Shown here one piece after another: positions 6,743-15,700 of a stretch of DNA of 64,000 nt. Positions within the stretch are counted from its first letter, which is position 1; the number at the start of each line of letters is the position of its first letter. A model generated the notes under the pieces. The model was not told where the DNA came from. It saw only the letters and a program-made list of their open reading frames with translations, and ran no database searches. The translations under genes were made by a program, and so were the position numbers. The stretch is from the NCBI GenBank assembly GCA_942493055.1, contig OW818680.1, forward strand, positions 2,790,001 to 2,854,000, given 5' to 3'. This DNA is from CAIZQW01 sp942493055 (lineage in GTDB: Bacteria > Verrucomicrobiota > Kiritimatiellia > RFP12 > UBA1067).

Positions 6743-7930
6743 ATGCCACGAAGCAGAATACGACGTATAGAACGCATTGAGCACTATCTGGTGCGGATCA
6801 TCCAGCAAAAGGGCGCGGACCAGGGGCATCCCTGGCCTGTGCGCTTCCTGCTGGGCGTGCTGAAGGGTCTGGCCTGCATTTTTGCCGGCGTGGTGACGCT
6901 CCGTCTCTTCTTTTACAATGTCGGCATCATGAAGCGCTATCCGCTGGGCTGCCAGATCATCAGTGTCGGCAACATCACCGCAGGCGGTACCGGCAAAACC
7001 CCGGTGGTGGAGATTTTCGCGCGCGAACTTCAGAAGTCGGGCCGCAAGGTGGCCATCCTGAGCCGAGGCTACCGCAAGCGCGAGCTTCCCTGGTATCAGC
7101 GCCTCTTCAACGAGCAGATTGAGCCGCCGCGTATCGTGAGCGATGGCAAGCGGCTGCTGCTGGACAGCGAGATGGGCGGCGACGAGCCCTACATGTTGGC
7201 AAACAACCTCCCGGGGGTCGTGGTGCTGGTTGACAAGAACCGCGTCAAGTCCGGACGCTATGCGGTCAAACGTTTTGGCTGCGATACGCTGATCCTGGAC
7301 GACGGCTTCCAGTACTGGAAGCTTCAACACCGGTTGGAAGTGGTGCTGGTCGACAAGACCAACCCCTTCGGCAACGGCCACATGCTGCCGCGCGGCGTGT
7401 TGCGTGAACCCATTCGGAACCTGAAGCGCGCCGACTTCGTCTTCATCACCAAATCAGACGGCAACTCCGCGGATCTGCGCGCGCAGATTCATGGCCTCAA
7501 CCCCTCTGCGGAAATTATCGAGTGCTGCCACAAGCCCCGTTTCCTGCAGAATGTCTATACCGCCACGCAACTCGATCTGGAGTGGCTGAAGGGCAAGACG
7601 GTCATCACGCTTTCAGGAATCGCGGTGCCGCAAGGCTTTGAAAACTCGCTGCGTGCCATGGGCGCAAAAGTGATTTACTGTTACCGCTTCGCGGACCATC
7701 ACCGCTATGACGCGCAGGAAATCATCGATGCCGTGAACAAGGCCGCTGACTTGAATGCCGATGCCTTGCTGACTACGGAGAAGGACGCGGTGCGCTTTCC
7801 TCACTTGGAGACCACGCCTGTCCCTGTACTCTACTTGCGCGTGAGCATCGAACTCTTGAGCGGAACCGACAGCTTCCATGATGCCGTTGAACGGATATGC
7901 TTCAAAAAAAATGCACGAGCAGGATCATAA
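6743..7930 (+). CDS. lpxK: Tetraacyldisaccharide 4'-kinase (lipid A biosynthesis)
   Basis: A 395-residue kinase that phosphorylates the 4' position of the lipid A disaccharide at the inner face of the inner membrane. An N-terminal hydrophobic segment (about residues 37-60) anchors it. SVGNITAGGTGKTPVV (about 74-89) is the atypical P-loop of LpxK. SRGYRK, GDEP, D-K-N-R, LILDDGFQ and LLPRG-like (MLPRGVLREP) follow in the family order, then LTTEKDAVR near the C-terminus. All expected motifs are intact. The start is the ATG at 6743; a TTG two codons earlier is possible. The gene overlaps murJ by about 20 bases, so lpxK and murJ are co-transcribed from the promoter at 6690-6718. This is direct evidence for an outer membrane with lipid A. 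Confidence 0.93.
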   Translation: MPRSRIRRIERIEHYLVRIIQQKGADQGHPWPVRFLLGVLKGLACIFAGVVTLRLFFYNVGIMKRYPLGCQIISVGNITAGGTGKTPVVEIFARELQKSGRKVAILSRGYRKRELPWYQRLFNEQIEPPRIVSDGKRLLLDSEMGGDEPYMLANNLPGVVVLVDKNRVKSGRYAVKRFGCDTLILDDGFQYWKLQHRLEVVLVDKTNPFGNGHMLPRGVLREPIRNLKRADFVFITKSDGNSADLRAQIHGLNPSAEIIECCHKPRFLQNVYTATQLDLEWLKGKTVITLSGIAVPQGFENSLRAMGAKVIYCYRFADHHRYDAQEIIDAVNKAADLNADALLTTEKDAVRFPHLETTPVPVLYLRVSIELLSGTDSFHDAVERICFKKNARAGS

Positions 7931-9500
7931 AGTACTGAGACATGCGACCGTGGTCGGCGTGATGACAGCCATCAGCCGCGTAGCAGGCCTTGTGCGCGAA
8001 CTCATCATGGCGTACTACTTCGGCACCTCGGCTGCGCAGTCGGCCTTTGTCGTGGCGTTCCGCCTCCCCAATCTCTTCCGCCGCCTCTTTGGCGAAGGCG
8101 CCTTGAGCAATGCCTTCATCCCGGTGTTCACGGAGACGCTCCTCAAGGAGGGCAAGGAGACAGCCTCAACCTTCGCCGCGCGCCTGATGGGCCTCCAGAG
8201 CGTGGTCATCGGCGTCATCGTGATCTTGCTCATGGCTGCGACGTGGATCGCTGAGCCCTTCTTCCCGGCAGGGAGCCGCTGGCTGATCATCTTTCCGCTG
8301 ATGCGCATCATGCTGCCGTATGCGCTGCTCATCTGCCAGGTGGCGATTGTCTCGGCCATGCTCAACACGCAGCAGAAGTTCAAGATCTCGTCGCTGACCC
8401 CGGTCATCCTGAATTTTGTCTGGATCATTGCACTGGCGGTCTGTCCGCTGGTGAGCGCCGACCCCCTCAAGCGCATCACCTTCATCTCGTATGCCATCCT
8501 GGCGGCCGGCCTTTTCCAACTCGCCTTCCAGATCCCCACCCTGCGCGCCTGCGGTCTGCGCTTCGGCTTCGATTTTTCCATCAAAGCCTGGCGGTCATCC
8601 CCGCGCATCCACGAGGTGCTGATCATGCTGGCCCCCACGGCCCTGGGCGCGGGCATCGACCAGATCAACATCTGCGTCGACGGCTACCTCGCCTACTATG
8701 CGGCAGACTGGGCGCCCGCGGCCATGGAATATGCGGACCGGATCGCCTACCTGCCCCTGGGCATGTTCTCCACCGCCTTTGTCACGGTGCTGATGCCGAC
8801 CTACAGCCGCCTTGCAGCCCTCAACGACTTCGAGGGGCTGAAGCAGACCATGGAACGCGCGCTGCGGAACCTGTCAGTGATCGTCGCCCCGGCCATGGCC
8901 GTGATGGCCTTTATGGCGCCTGCCTTGGTGGAGCTGATTTACGTATGGCCAAAAGGCGCGTTCAACCGCGACTCCGCCCACTTCACTGCCCTGGCCGTGA
9001 TGGCCTACGCGCCGGGCATGTTCGCCTTCAGCTTCCAGAAGTGCCTCACGCCGGCCTTCTTCGCGATGAAGGATACGCGGACGCCCGTCACAATCAGCAT
9101 CGTCTGTATCGCACTGAATTTCACACTCAACGTGCTGTCCATTCTCTTCCTGCCTGTTGGCGTACGGCACGTGGGACTGATCAGTTCGACCGTCATTTCC
9201 AGTTTGCTCAACGGCGTGGTCGCGGCGCACATCCTGCGTAAGCGCAAGAACCTGCCGGACTATGCGCTTTTCGCGCCGACCGTCCTCAAGTCGCTGGTCA
9301 GCGCACTCATTATGGCGGCCTGCTGCCTCTGGGTGCACAACCTCTTTGGCGCACAGACCAGCAAGCTGATGCAACTCCTGGCGCTGGCCACAGCGGGTGC
9401 AGTCGGCGCGGCTGTCTATTGCGGGGTGATGCTCTGCATCGCCAAACATGAGTTAGTGGATGTGCTGGGCAGTCTCCGGAGACGGAAGAAGTGTCAGTAA
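7911..9500 (+). CDS. murJ: Lipid II flippase MurJ
   Basis: A 529-residue polytopic membrane protein of the MOP superfamily with about 14 predicted membrane segments. It moves lipid II across the inner membrane for peptidoglycan synthesis. The family signatures are clear near the N-terminus: SRVAGLVRELIMAYYFG, AFRLPNLFRRLFGEGALSNAFIPVF and the conserved basic residues lining the cavity. A later P-A-x-x-A-x-x-D-T-R-T-P-V segment (AFFAMKDTRTPV) is typical. The start at 7911 lies inside the end of lpxK; a start at 7878 is also open but would overlap more and adds a non-conserved lead. The plus-strand neighbours lpxK, murG and msbA form an envelope-assembly cluster. Confidence 0.93.
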   Translation: MHEQDHKVLRHATVVGVMTAISRVAGLVRELIMAYYFGTSAAQSAFVVAFRLPNLFRRLFGEGALSNAFIPVFTETLLKEGKETASTFAARLMGLQSVVIGVIVILLMAATWIAEPFFPAGSRWLIIFPLMRIMLPYALLICQVAIVSAMLNTQQKFKISSLTPVILNFVWIIALAVCPLVSADPLKRITFISYAILAAGLFQLAFQIPTLRACGLRFGFDFSIKAWRSSPRIHEVLIMLAPTALGAGIDQINICVDGYLAYYAADWAPAAMEYADRIAYLPLGMFSTAFVTVLMPTYSRLAALNDFEGLKQTMERALRNLSVIVAPAMAVMAFMAPALVELIYVWPKGAFNRDSAHFTALAVMAYAPGMFAFSFQKCLTPAFFAMKDTRTPVTISIVCIALNFTLNVLSILFLPVGVRHVGLISSTVISSLLNGVVAAHILRKRKNLPDYALFAPTVLKSLVSALIMAACCLWVHNLFGAQTSKLMQLLALATAGAVGAAVYCGVMLCIAKHELVDVLGSLRRRKKCQ

Positions 9501-9561
9501 GTGTCAGCAAGTTGGAAAGTGTCAGTAAGTGTCAGCAAGTTGGAAAGTGTCAGTAAGTTGG
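9491..9561. repeat. Tandem GTGTCAGTAAG/GTGTCAGCAAGTTGG array behind murJ
   Basis: Words of the form AAGTGTCAGTAAG and TGTCAGCAAGTTGGA repeat with a period of about 32 bases, starting inside the last codons of murJ (its terminal Cys-Gln and stop are part of the array). The complementary array lies at about 3053-3096. Confidence 0.8.
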
Positions 9562-9660
9562 GAAGAGGGAATAAACGGAGGGGTAACTTTTATCAACGAA
9601 TTAAACGAATGGAACGAATTGGAATTAGCTTAATTCGTTTAATTAGTTGAAAAATAAGGC
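9557..9660. repeat. GGAATAAACG / ACGAATTAAACGAA dispersed repeat, copy 1
   Basis: GGGAATAAACGGAGGGGTAACTT is followed by an imperfect inverted repeat centred on ATTGGAATTAGC (9584-9655). It matches 58084-58155 almost base for base (one difference in the first 70 positions). A half copy is at 56010-56032. The element lies between murJ and murG and could act as a transcriptional terminator or a mobile repeat. No coding sequence is here. Confidence 0.8.
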
Positions 9661-9694
9661 AATTCTTTTGAAGTTATAGACAAGGGTATCCGTT

Positions 9695-10759
9695 ATGAAA
9701 GCGAAAAAGTCAATCATTGTAGCGTGTGGCGGAACAGGAGGGCATGTCTTTCCCGGCCTGGCGGTGGCCAACGAGCTGAAGAGCCGCGACCACGCCGTGG
9801 AGGTCTGGTTCTCCGGTCGCGCGATTGAAACCTCCACGCACAGCGGCTGGGACGGGTCCGTCTTCTCGACGGGCGCCCGCCAGATATCCCTGATGAACAT
9901 TCCCCGCATGGCGATCTCTTTTTTCAAGTGCCTGCGCGCCATGAAGCGTATAAAGCCCGATGTGTTGCTGGCCATGGGCAGCTATTCGAGCCTTCCGCCT
10001 GTATTAGCGGCGCGGATGTGCGGCGTGCCGATTGTGCTGCACGAAGCCAACGCGGTGCCTGGAAAGGCGGTCGATGCGCTCTCCCGTTTCTCGCATACCG
10101 TGGCCACCAGCTTTGAAGAGACCGCACATTGGCTGCCAGGGCGACGGATCGTCAAAACAGGACTTCCTGTGCGCGAGGCATTGGCGGACCAGCCCCGGTT
10201 TGACGATGTGCCGGAGGGCGTCTTCACGATTTTCATCACCGGAGGCAGCCAGGGCGCGCACCGCGTCAACGAGCTGACCGCGCAGGCGATGTGTCTGCTC
10301 AAGCAGGACGGCGTCCATGACTTCTTCGTCATCCACCAGACCGGCACAGCGGACGAAGAGAAGATCCGCGCGCTTTATGAAAAAGCGGGCGTCCCCGCCC
10401 GTGTTTCCGCATTTATTAAAGAGATGGGGCGGGCGTATGCAACGGCGGACCTGGTGATCTGCCGTGCCGGCGCCTCGACCTGTTTTGAGCTCTGCCTCGT
10501 GGCTAAACCCGCCTTGCTCATTCCGCTGCCCAGCGCGATCCGCGACCACCAGCACTTGAACGCAGCCACGCTGGTCAAGTGCGGAGGTGCAGACGAAGGC
10601 ATCCAGCGAGAACTCACCGGGCGCTCCATCACCCGCTACATCGTCAACAAGAAGAAGAGTCCTGACGTGCTGAAGAAGATGAGCGACGCGCTCAAGCTCA
10701 TCCCTGTCAAGGGCTCGGCCTCCCGCGTAGCCGACCTCCTTGAGCAGCTCCACCGCTAA
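9695..10759 (+). CDS. murG: UDP-GlcNAc:undecaprenyl-PP-MurNAc-pentapeptide GlcNAc transferase
   Basis: A 354-residue GT28 glycosyltransferase that adds GlcNAc to lipid I to make lipid II on the cytoplasmic face of the inner membrane. The N-terminal lipid-binding loop CGGTGGHVFPGLAVANEL (about 11-28) is present. So are HEANAVPGKA, the ITGGSQGAHRVNE loop and the UDP-binding region CRAGASTCFEL with IPLPSAIRDHQHLNA. Length and motif order are standard. The start ATG at 9695 has no strong Shine-Dalgarno; a short AAGGGTATCC stretch lies upstream. The gene is separated from murJ by a repeat-filled gap, so it may have its own promoter. Confidence 0.95.
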   Translation: MKAKKSIIVACGGTGGHVFPGLAVANELKSRDHAVEVWFSGRAIETSTHSGWDGSVFSTGARQISLMNIPRMAISFFKCLRAMKRIKPDVLLAMGSYSSLPPVLAARMCGVPIVLHEANAVPGKAVDALSRFSHTVATSFEETAHWLPGRRIVKTGLPVREALADQPRFDDVPEGVFTIFITGGSQGAHRVNELTAQAMCLLKQDGVHDFFVIHQTGTADEEKIRALYEKAGVPARVSAFIKEMGRAYATADLVICRAGASTCFELCLVAKPALLIPLPSAIRDHQHLNAATLVKCGGADEGIQRELTGRSITRYIVNKKKSPDVLKKMSDALKLIPVKGSASRVADLLEQLHR

Positions 10760-10792
10760 ATGTTTGGGGTGGTGTTTTAAGTGGGTTTCTGC

Positions 10793-10798
10793 CATAAT
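10793..10798 (+). promoter_or_regulatory. Extended -10 element ahead of the msbA-type gene
   Basis: TGC followed by CATAAT gives an extended -10 box, with no good -35. An AGGAGA ribosome site at 10809-10814 and the ATG at 10820 follow. A similar TGC-TATACT box precedes gmd. Confidence 0.35.
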
Positions 10799-10819
10799 GA
10801 CCCCTTTTAGGAGAAGCTT

Positions 10820-12766
10820 ATGCAGGAATGGTTTGATAGGGAGTATACAGCGAAGGAAGTCTATGGCCGGTTTTCGCGCCACGCCCGCAAGTATGCCTGG
10901 TCTCTCGTGATTGGAATCTTATCTGGTGCGATGGTGGGCGGCTCGATGTGGCCGCTCTACCAGATCGTGCAACCCGCGCTCATCCAGATGCAAGCCGGCC
11001 CTGAGACCCCCCCTGTGGAGGTCTCCCCGGCGGCCGAAGCCGCAGTCGCTACAGCCCCCGAACACAAAGCCCCCCAGACAAAGCCCGCAAAGGCCGCCAA
11101 GGAAAAGACGCCGGGCTGGTTACGGGAAGTCGAAAAGGCGGCCGCGTTTCTGGGCATCTCCGTGGTGGACGACAAGGGCCACATGCAGGGATCCTTCTTT
11201 CTGATGCTCCTGTTTGTCGTACCTCTGGTACTCGCCTTCCGGCTGATCACCCTTTATCTGAATGCCTACATGCTGAAACGGGCGGGGATCAGCATGGTCC
11301 GGGATTTGAGGAGCCAACTGTTTGAGCATCTGCAGGATCAATCCCTCAAGTTCTTCGGACGCATGGACGTCGGACGCATCATGAGCCGCTGCAACACGGA
11401 CCCCCAAGTACTCCAGTCCGTGATCCTCCATACCCTTGCCGAGATGTGCCGAGCCCCCTTTGAGATCCTGAGCGCAATCTGCTTCATCATCTACTTCGCC
11501 ATCAAGAATGACATGGTCGAGCTGATCATTATGGTCTTTGTCGGCTTCCCGTTGGCGATGTATCCCCTCCTGTGGATCGGCAAGCGGGTGCGCAAATATG
11601 CGCGGAAGGGCTTGGAACGCAGCGCGGTCCTGGGTTCGACCATGCTCGAAAACCTGACCGGCATCCGGGTGGTCAAAGCCTATCATACGGAAGAGGAGGA
11701 AAAACGAAAGTTTCACGCCACGAACAAAGAGTGCCTCAAGATCGCCCTGCGCGGCGTGCGCGTGGGCTTGCTCGTGACACCCGCCATGGAGGCGGCCATG
11801 ATCATGCTCTCCGTTATCTTCCTGGCGTTCTGCGCGTGGAAGGGGAAGACCCTCTCGGACATCGCGCCCCTCTTCATCCCGCTCGTCATCGCCTACAAGC
11901 CCTTAAAGTCGCTGGGCAAGATCCAGACCTCCCTGGAACAGGGGCGGGCCGCCCTGACGCGCATGTATGCCTTCCTTGACATGGACATGACCCTCCCGGA
12001 GGCCGCGAACCCCATATCCAAGAAATCATTTGAAAAGGAACTGGTCTTTGACCATGTCTCGTTCTCGTACAACAAGGGCGACCGGCAAGTCGTCCAGGAT
12101 GCAGACTTTGTCTTGGCGCGCGGCAAGACCGTGGCCGTCGTCGGCTCGACAGGGTCGGGCAAGACAACGCTTGCGAACCTGCTGGCGCGCTTCTATGATC
12201 CGACCAGCGGCCGCGTCATGATGGACGGGCTCGACCTGCGCGACATGGAGACCGGCGATCTGCGCAGCCTGATTGGCGTCGTCACGCAGGAGACCATTCT
12301 CTTCAACACGACGATTGAGGAGAATATTGCGTATGGCACAAAGAACGCCACGCAAGCACAGATTGAAGCCGCGGCCAAGATGGCCAATGCGCATTCCTTC
12401 ATCATCAATCATCCTGACGGCTATAAACGCATCGTCGGCGACAAGGGTTTTGTCCTGAGCGGCGGTGAACGCCAGCGTGTCGCGATCGCCCGCGCCATTC
12501 TCAAGAATCCGCCCATCCTCATTCTCGACGAAGCCACCAGCGCGCTCGACACCGTGACCGAACAACAGGTGCAAGAGGCCATCACGCACCTGATGGAAAA
12601 CCGGACGGTCTTTGTGATTGCGCATCGTCTCAGCACCGTCCAGAACGCGGACACGATCCTCGTCATGGACCATGGCAGCATCATTGAAAGCGGAAGCCAC
12701 GACGTGCTCTACGCCAAGGGCGGCGTCTATGCCAACCTCTGCGATGTGCAGAAGAGCGTCAAGTAA
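10820..12766 (+). CDS. msbA: MsbA-type lipid A/lipid ABC exporter with long first periplasmic loop
   Basis: A 648-residue half-transporter that combines a six-helix membrane domain and a nucleotide-binding domain; as a dimer it would flip lipid A core across the inner membrane. The ATPase domain has Walker A GSTGSGKTT (near residue 442), the Q-loop VTQET, signature LSGGERQR, Walker B ILILDEATS and the H-loop AHRLS. Unlike compact MsbA proteins (about 580 residues), it carries about 70 extra residues between the first and second membrane helices (about 52-122). These are rich in Ala, Pro and Lys (AAEAAVATAPEHKAPQTKPA) and would sit in the periplasm. Start 10820 is preceded by AGGAGA. The lipid substrate is inferred from the lpxK/murJ/murG neighbourhood. 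Confidence 0.85.
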   Translation: MQEWFDREYTAKEVYGRFSRHARKYAWSLVIGILSGAMVGGSMWPLYQIVQPALIQMQAGPETPPVEVSPAAEAAVATAPEHKAPQTKPAKAAKEKTPGWLREVEKAAAFLGISVVDDKGHMQGSFFLMLLFVVPLVLAFRLITLYLNAYMLKRAGISMVRDLRSQLFEHLQDQSLKFFGRMDVGRIMSRCNTDPQVLQSVILHTLAEMCRAPFEILSAICFIIYFAIKNDMVELIIMVFVGFPLAMYPLLWIGKRVRKYARKGLERSAVLGSTMLENLTGIRVVKAYHTEEEEKRKFHATNKECLKIALRGVRVGLLVTPAMEAAMIMLSVIFLAFCAWKGKTLSDIAPLFIPLVIAYKPLKSLGKIQTSLEQGRAALTRMYAFLDMDMTLPEAANPISKKSFEKELVFDHVSFSYNKGDRQVVQDADFVLARGKTVAVVGSTGSGKTTLANLLARFYDPTSGRVMMDGLDLRDMETGDLRSLIGVVTQETILFNTTIEENIAYGTKNATQAQIEAAAKMANAHSFIINHPDGYKRIVGDKGFVLSGGERQRVAIARAILKNPPILILDEATSALDTVTEQQVQEAITHLMENRTVFVIAHRLSTVQNADTILVMDHGSIIESGSHDVLYAKGGVYANLCDVQKSVK

Positions 12767-12772
12767 AAATCT

Positions 12773-15700
12773 TTACGGGACGATCACCGAGAGGCGGAGG
12801 AAGACGGGTTCTGCGAAGAAGAGGGCGTTTGTAACGACACGTCCTATGCCCGGAACGTCACGTATGCCTGCGACTGGTTGCCAATCGGGCGCGGTCAGCG
12901 ACGGGGTCGAGAGCAGCGTGTAGCGCCTGCCCGTCAAGCTGTCCCACCACACCTGCAGCGTCACGCCATTCGTCGCAGGCTGCATCCCTGCAAGACCGAA
13001 ACGGAAGCGGCTTGCGCCATCGGTCGCAACAGTTCCTGCGACCTCCTCGTCAGCGGCCGTAAAGCGGTCACCATCAATATCCGCAGCCGGATCCAGCACC
13101 CAGACGCCATCGGAGACCACGGCGCTGACATTGCCGACGCGGTCAATCGCGAACACCGGGACGTGATTGGTCGCAGCCACGGCTGCAACCGTGAAGACGC
13201 CTTGCGTGCTGACGGAGAAGAGCGGTTCAGCAAAGCTGTTCCCAGCCTGCGGGAAGATGTAGTAGCCGGCAATGCCCGAGAGCGTATCCGTAAAGCCGCC
13301 CCATTCCGCCGTCAGGTTAACACCCACTGCGTAAGCGCCGAAGGCACTGCGCCGGACATGGATGAAGGCGTTCGCGGCGGAGGGCGGAATCGTATCCACG
13401 CGATAGGGGCCGGCGCGGACAATGCCGGAGGCGTTCCCGACCCGATCAACAGCCTGGACCTCCACCCAGATGTTGGACCCGTCTGGCGCGAGAAGCTGCG
13501 CTGTTGCGCCGGGGAGACGTTCAAGCGCCCCCAAAAGATCATTCGTCGCTGTTGTTGCGCGGCGACGGTAGAGGATGCCTCCGGCTCCTGCGCCATCACT
13601 CGACGCGGTCCATTGCATGTTCAATAGCGAAGAACCGGACCAGATGCCGAGCACATGAGAGGTCGAGGCCAATGCCATCGGCGCGCTCGGCGATTCATTG
13701 TCCACCAGGAAGGCAGGAGTCCTTGCTTCCGGGGCGGAGAAGTAGGGACTTGACGCAAATACGCGCATCAGCATATTGGTCACGAGCTTGGGAAATTGCG
13801 GGAGGTGCGGCTGGGTTGACCAAAACAGGCTCACCCGGTTCGTGACAGGGGCGTCAACCCATTGCGTGGCCACCTGCTCGACGCGCGACGAGGCGACATT
13901 CAATACGCACGAGCCGAAGAGGCTTTCCGCATAAACAAGATGGGGCGCAGACCAAGTTGTGCCCCGATCCGCTGAATAGGCGACTTCCAGGGTGAGCGGT
14001 TCGCGGTCCGTCTCAGCAACAAAAGCGTCCAACAGGACCATGCCTTCGCCGTTGGTGCTCGTCTGGAAGGCGGCCAACGCTTCAACCCTGGGATTGTCCC
14101 GGATCTTAAAGGCCCAGTCCACATAGCGATTCGGAGCCAGCGGATCATTGGACAGGATGTGCAGCGGCAATCGCTCCTGGCGATTCGTGGAGGCGGCCGC
14201 CAAGGTATAAACCGGAACCGCCATGCCCCGGTTCGGCACGATCATCCCCGCTGTCGCGGCGCACGCCAGCCACTCCGGCCAGTCCGGCGAGGCGACAGGC
14301 CCCACGCGGATATCATCAATATACCAGCCTTCGCGGTCGGTATTGTTATCGCCTCCAAGCTGGAAACGGATGCGGATGGCTGCTCCTGCAAAGGCGCTCA
14401 AGTCAAAGGAGACCCCCTGCCAGCCTGCGGAGCCGTTGCCTGCAAAACAGGGCGTGTTGTTCGTCCAGGGCGAATATTCCCACCCGGAAAGATGATGCGT
14501 ATAAGGGCCGTCCAGTTGTTGGAACGTGACACCATTGTTTGTCGAAACCTCCACGATACCCCCGTCATACGCATTGCCAGGCTTGAGTGAATCGAGTTCC
14601 GTGTTGATGGTGTGGCTGAAGAAGAGGCGCGCGCCAGCAGCGGGATAGAACAGGGGCGAGAGCAGACACGCCCGCACAGGGGGCGAACCATATTCGCCTT
14701 CGGATACAAGGCTGGCATGGAAGGCATAAGGAGCAGACGCGGTACGCGTATCTGTAATGAACCAGGATTGTCCGAGCGTGTTGGTCTCCCAGGCTGTCGT
14801 TAAGGCATCCACCGACTCAAGGGTTCCGGGCTGCAGGGTCCAGCGCAGGGTCACGTTGCCGCTGTTTGTCAGCGTCAGGAAATCTTCACTCTCCCCTGCG
14901 ACACGGTGGAACACGGTCAGACACCCGGAGGTGGGTGCCGCGAGGAGTTGCGCATAGAAAAGTCCCGTCGTGTGCGGTCCGTGCGTGGCTTCATAGCCTG
15001 CGGGATCGCGCGCGACGATCTGATAGGTGAACTGATCGCTCGGCGATCCGGGCAGCGGAATGGCTGCACGATAGAGCGCACCCTCGACCTTGAGCAGGGT
15101 GTTGGTCTGCCACGGACCCTCATTGCGCCGCCAAATCAGGAGCGCTGTCTCCACGCGATTCGAATCCGTGATCTCAGCCTCGACCGCGTATGGCGGCGGG
15201 GTCACCTGCGTAGCCGCCAGCGGTGTATGCACAATAAAAGGCGGTTGCGGATAGGAGGCCGGATTCAACGGGTCCGTGCGATCCGCATATTCCTGGAGGG
15301 TGCTGAAGCCGTCATGGTCGTCATCTGCGACAGCCGACCAGTTATTGGTGCCGAAGAAGCGATACTCCCACCAGTCGGGAATTCCATTGGCGCCATTATC
15401 CAGCGCGCTGTCCACGTAATGCGCATAAGCGACATGCGGGGTCGCCATGCTGATGGCGGGAATCGGATTGATTGCCGCCCCTGGCGCAGCGGGCTGGCGC
15501 TGTCCATCCAAATACCAGCCTGCAAAGGCGTAGGTTTTTCCGGGCACGGCCGAAGTCTCGGGCGCAACGAGTGAATTCGTCACAACGTCTGTTGCAACCC
15601 AGAGGGAGGTGTTCAAGGCGCGTACCACATTCGACGTATGCACGAGCGCATGTTCGGTTCTCCAGTGCCATGTCAATGTGGAGGCTGTTCCCATTTCAAA

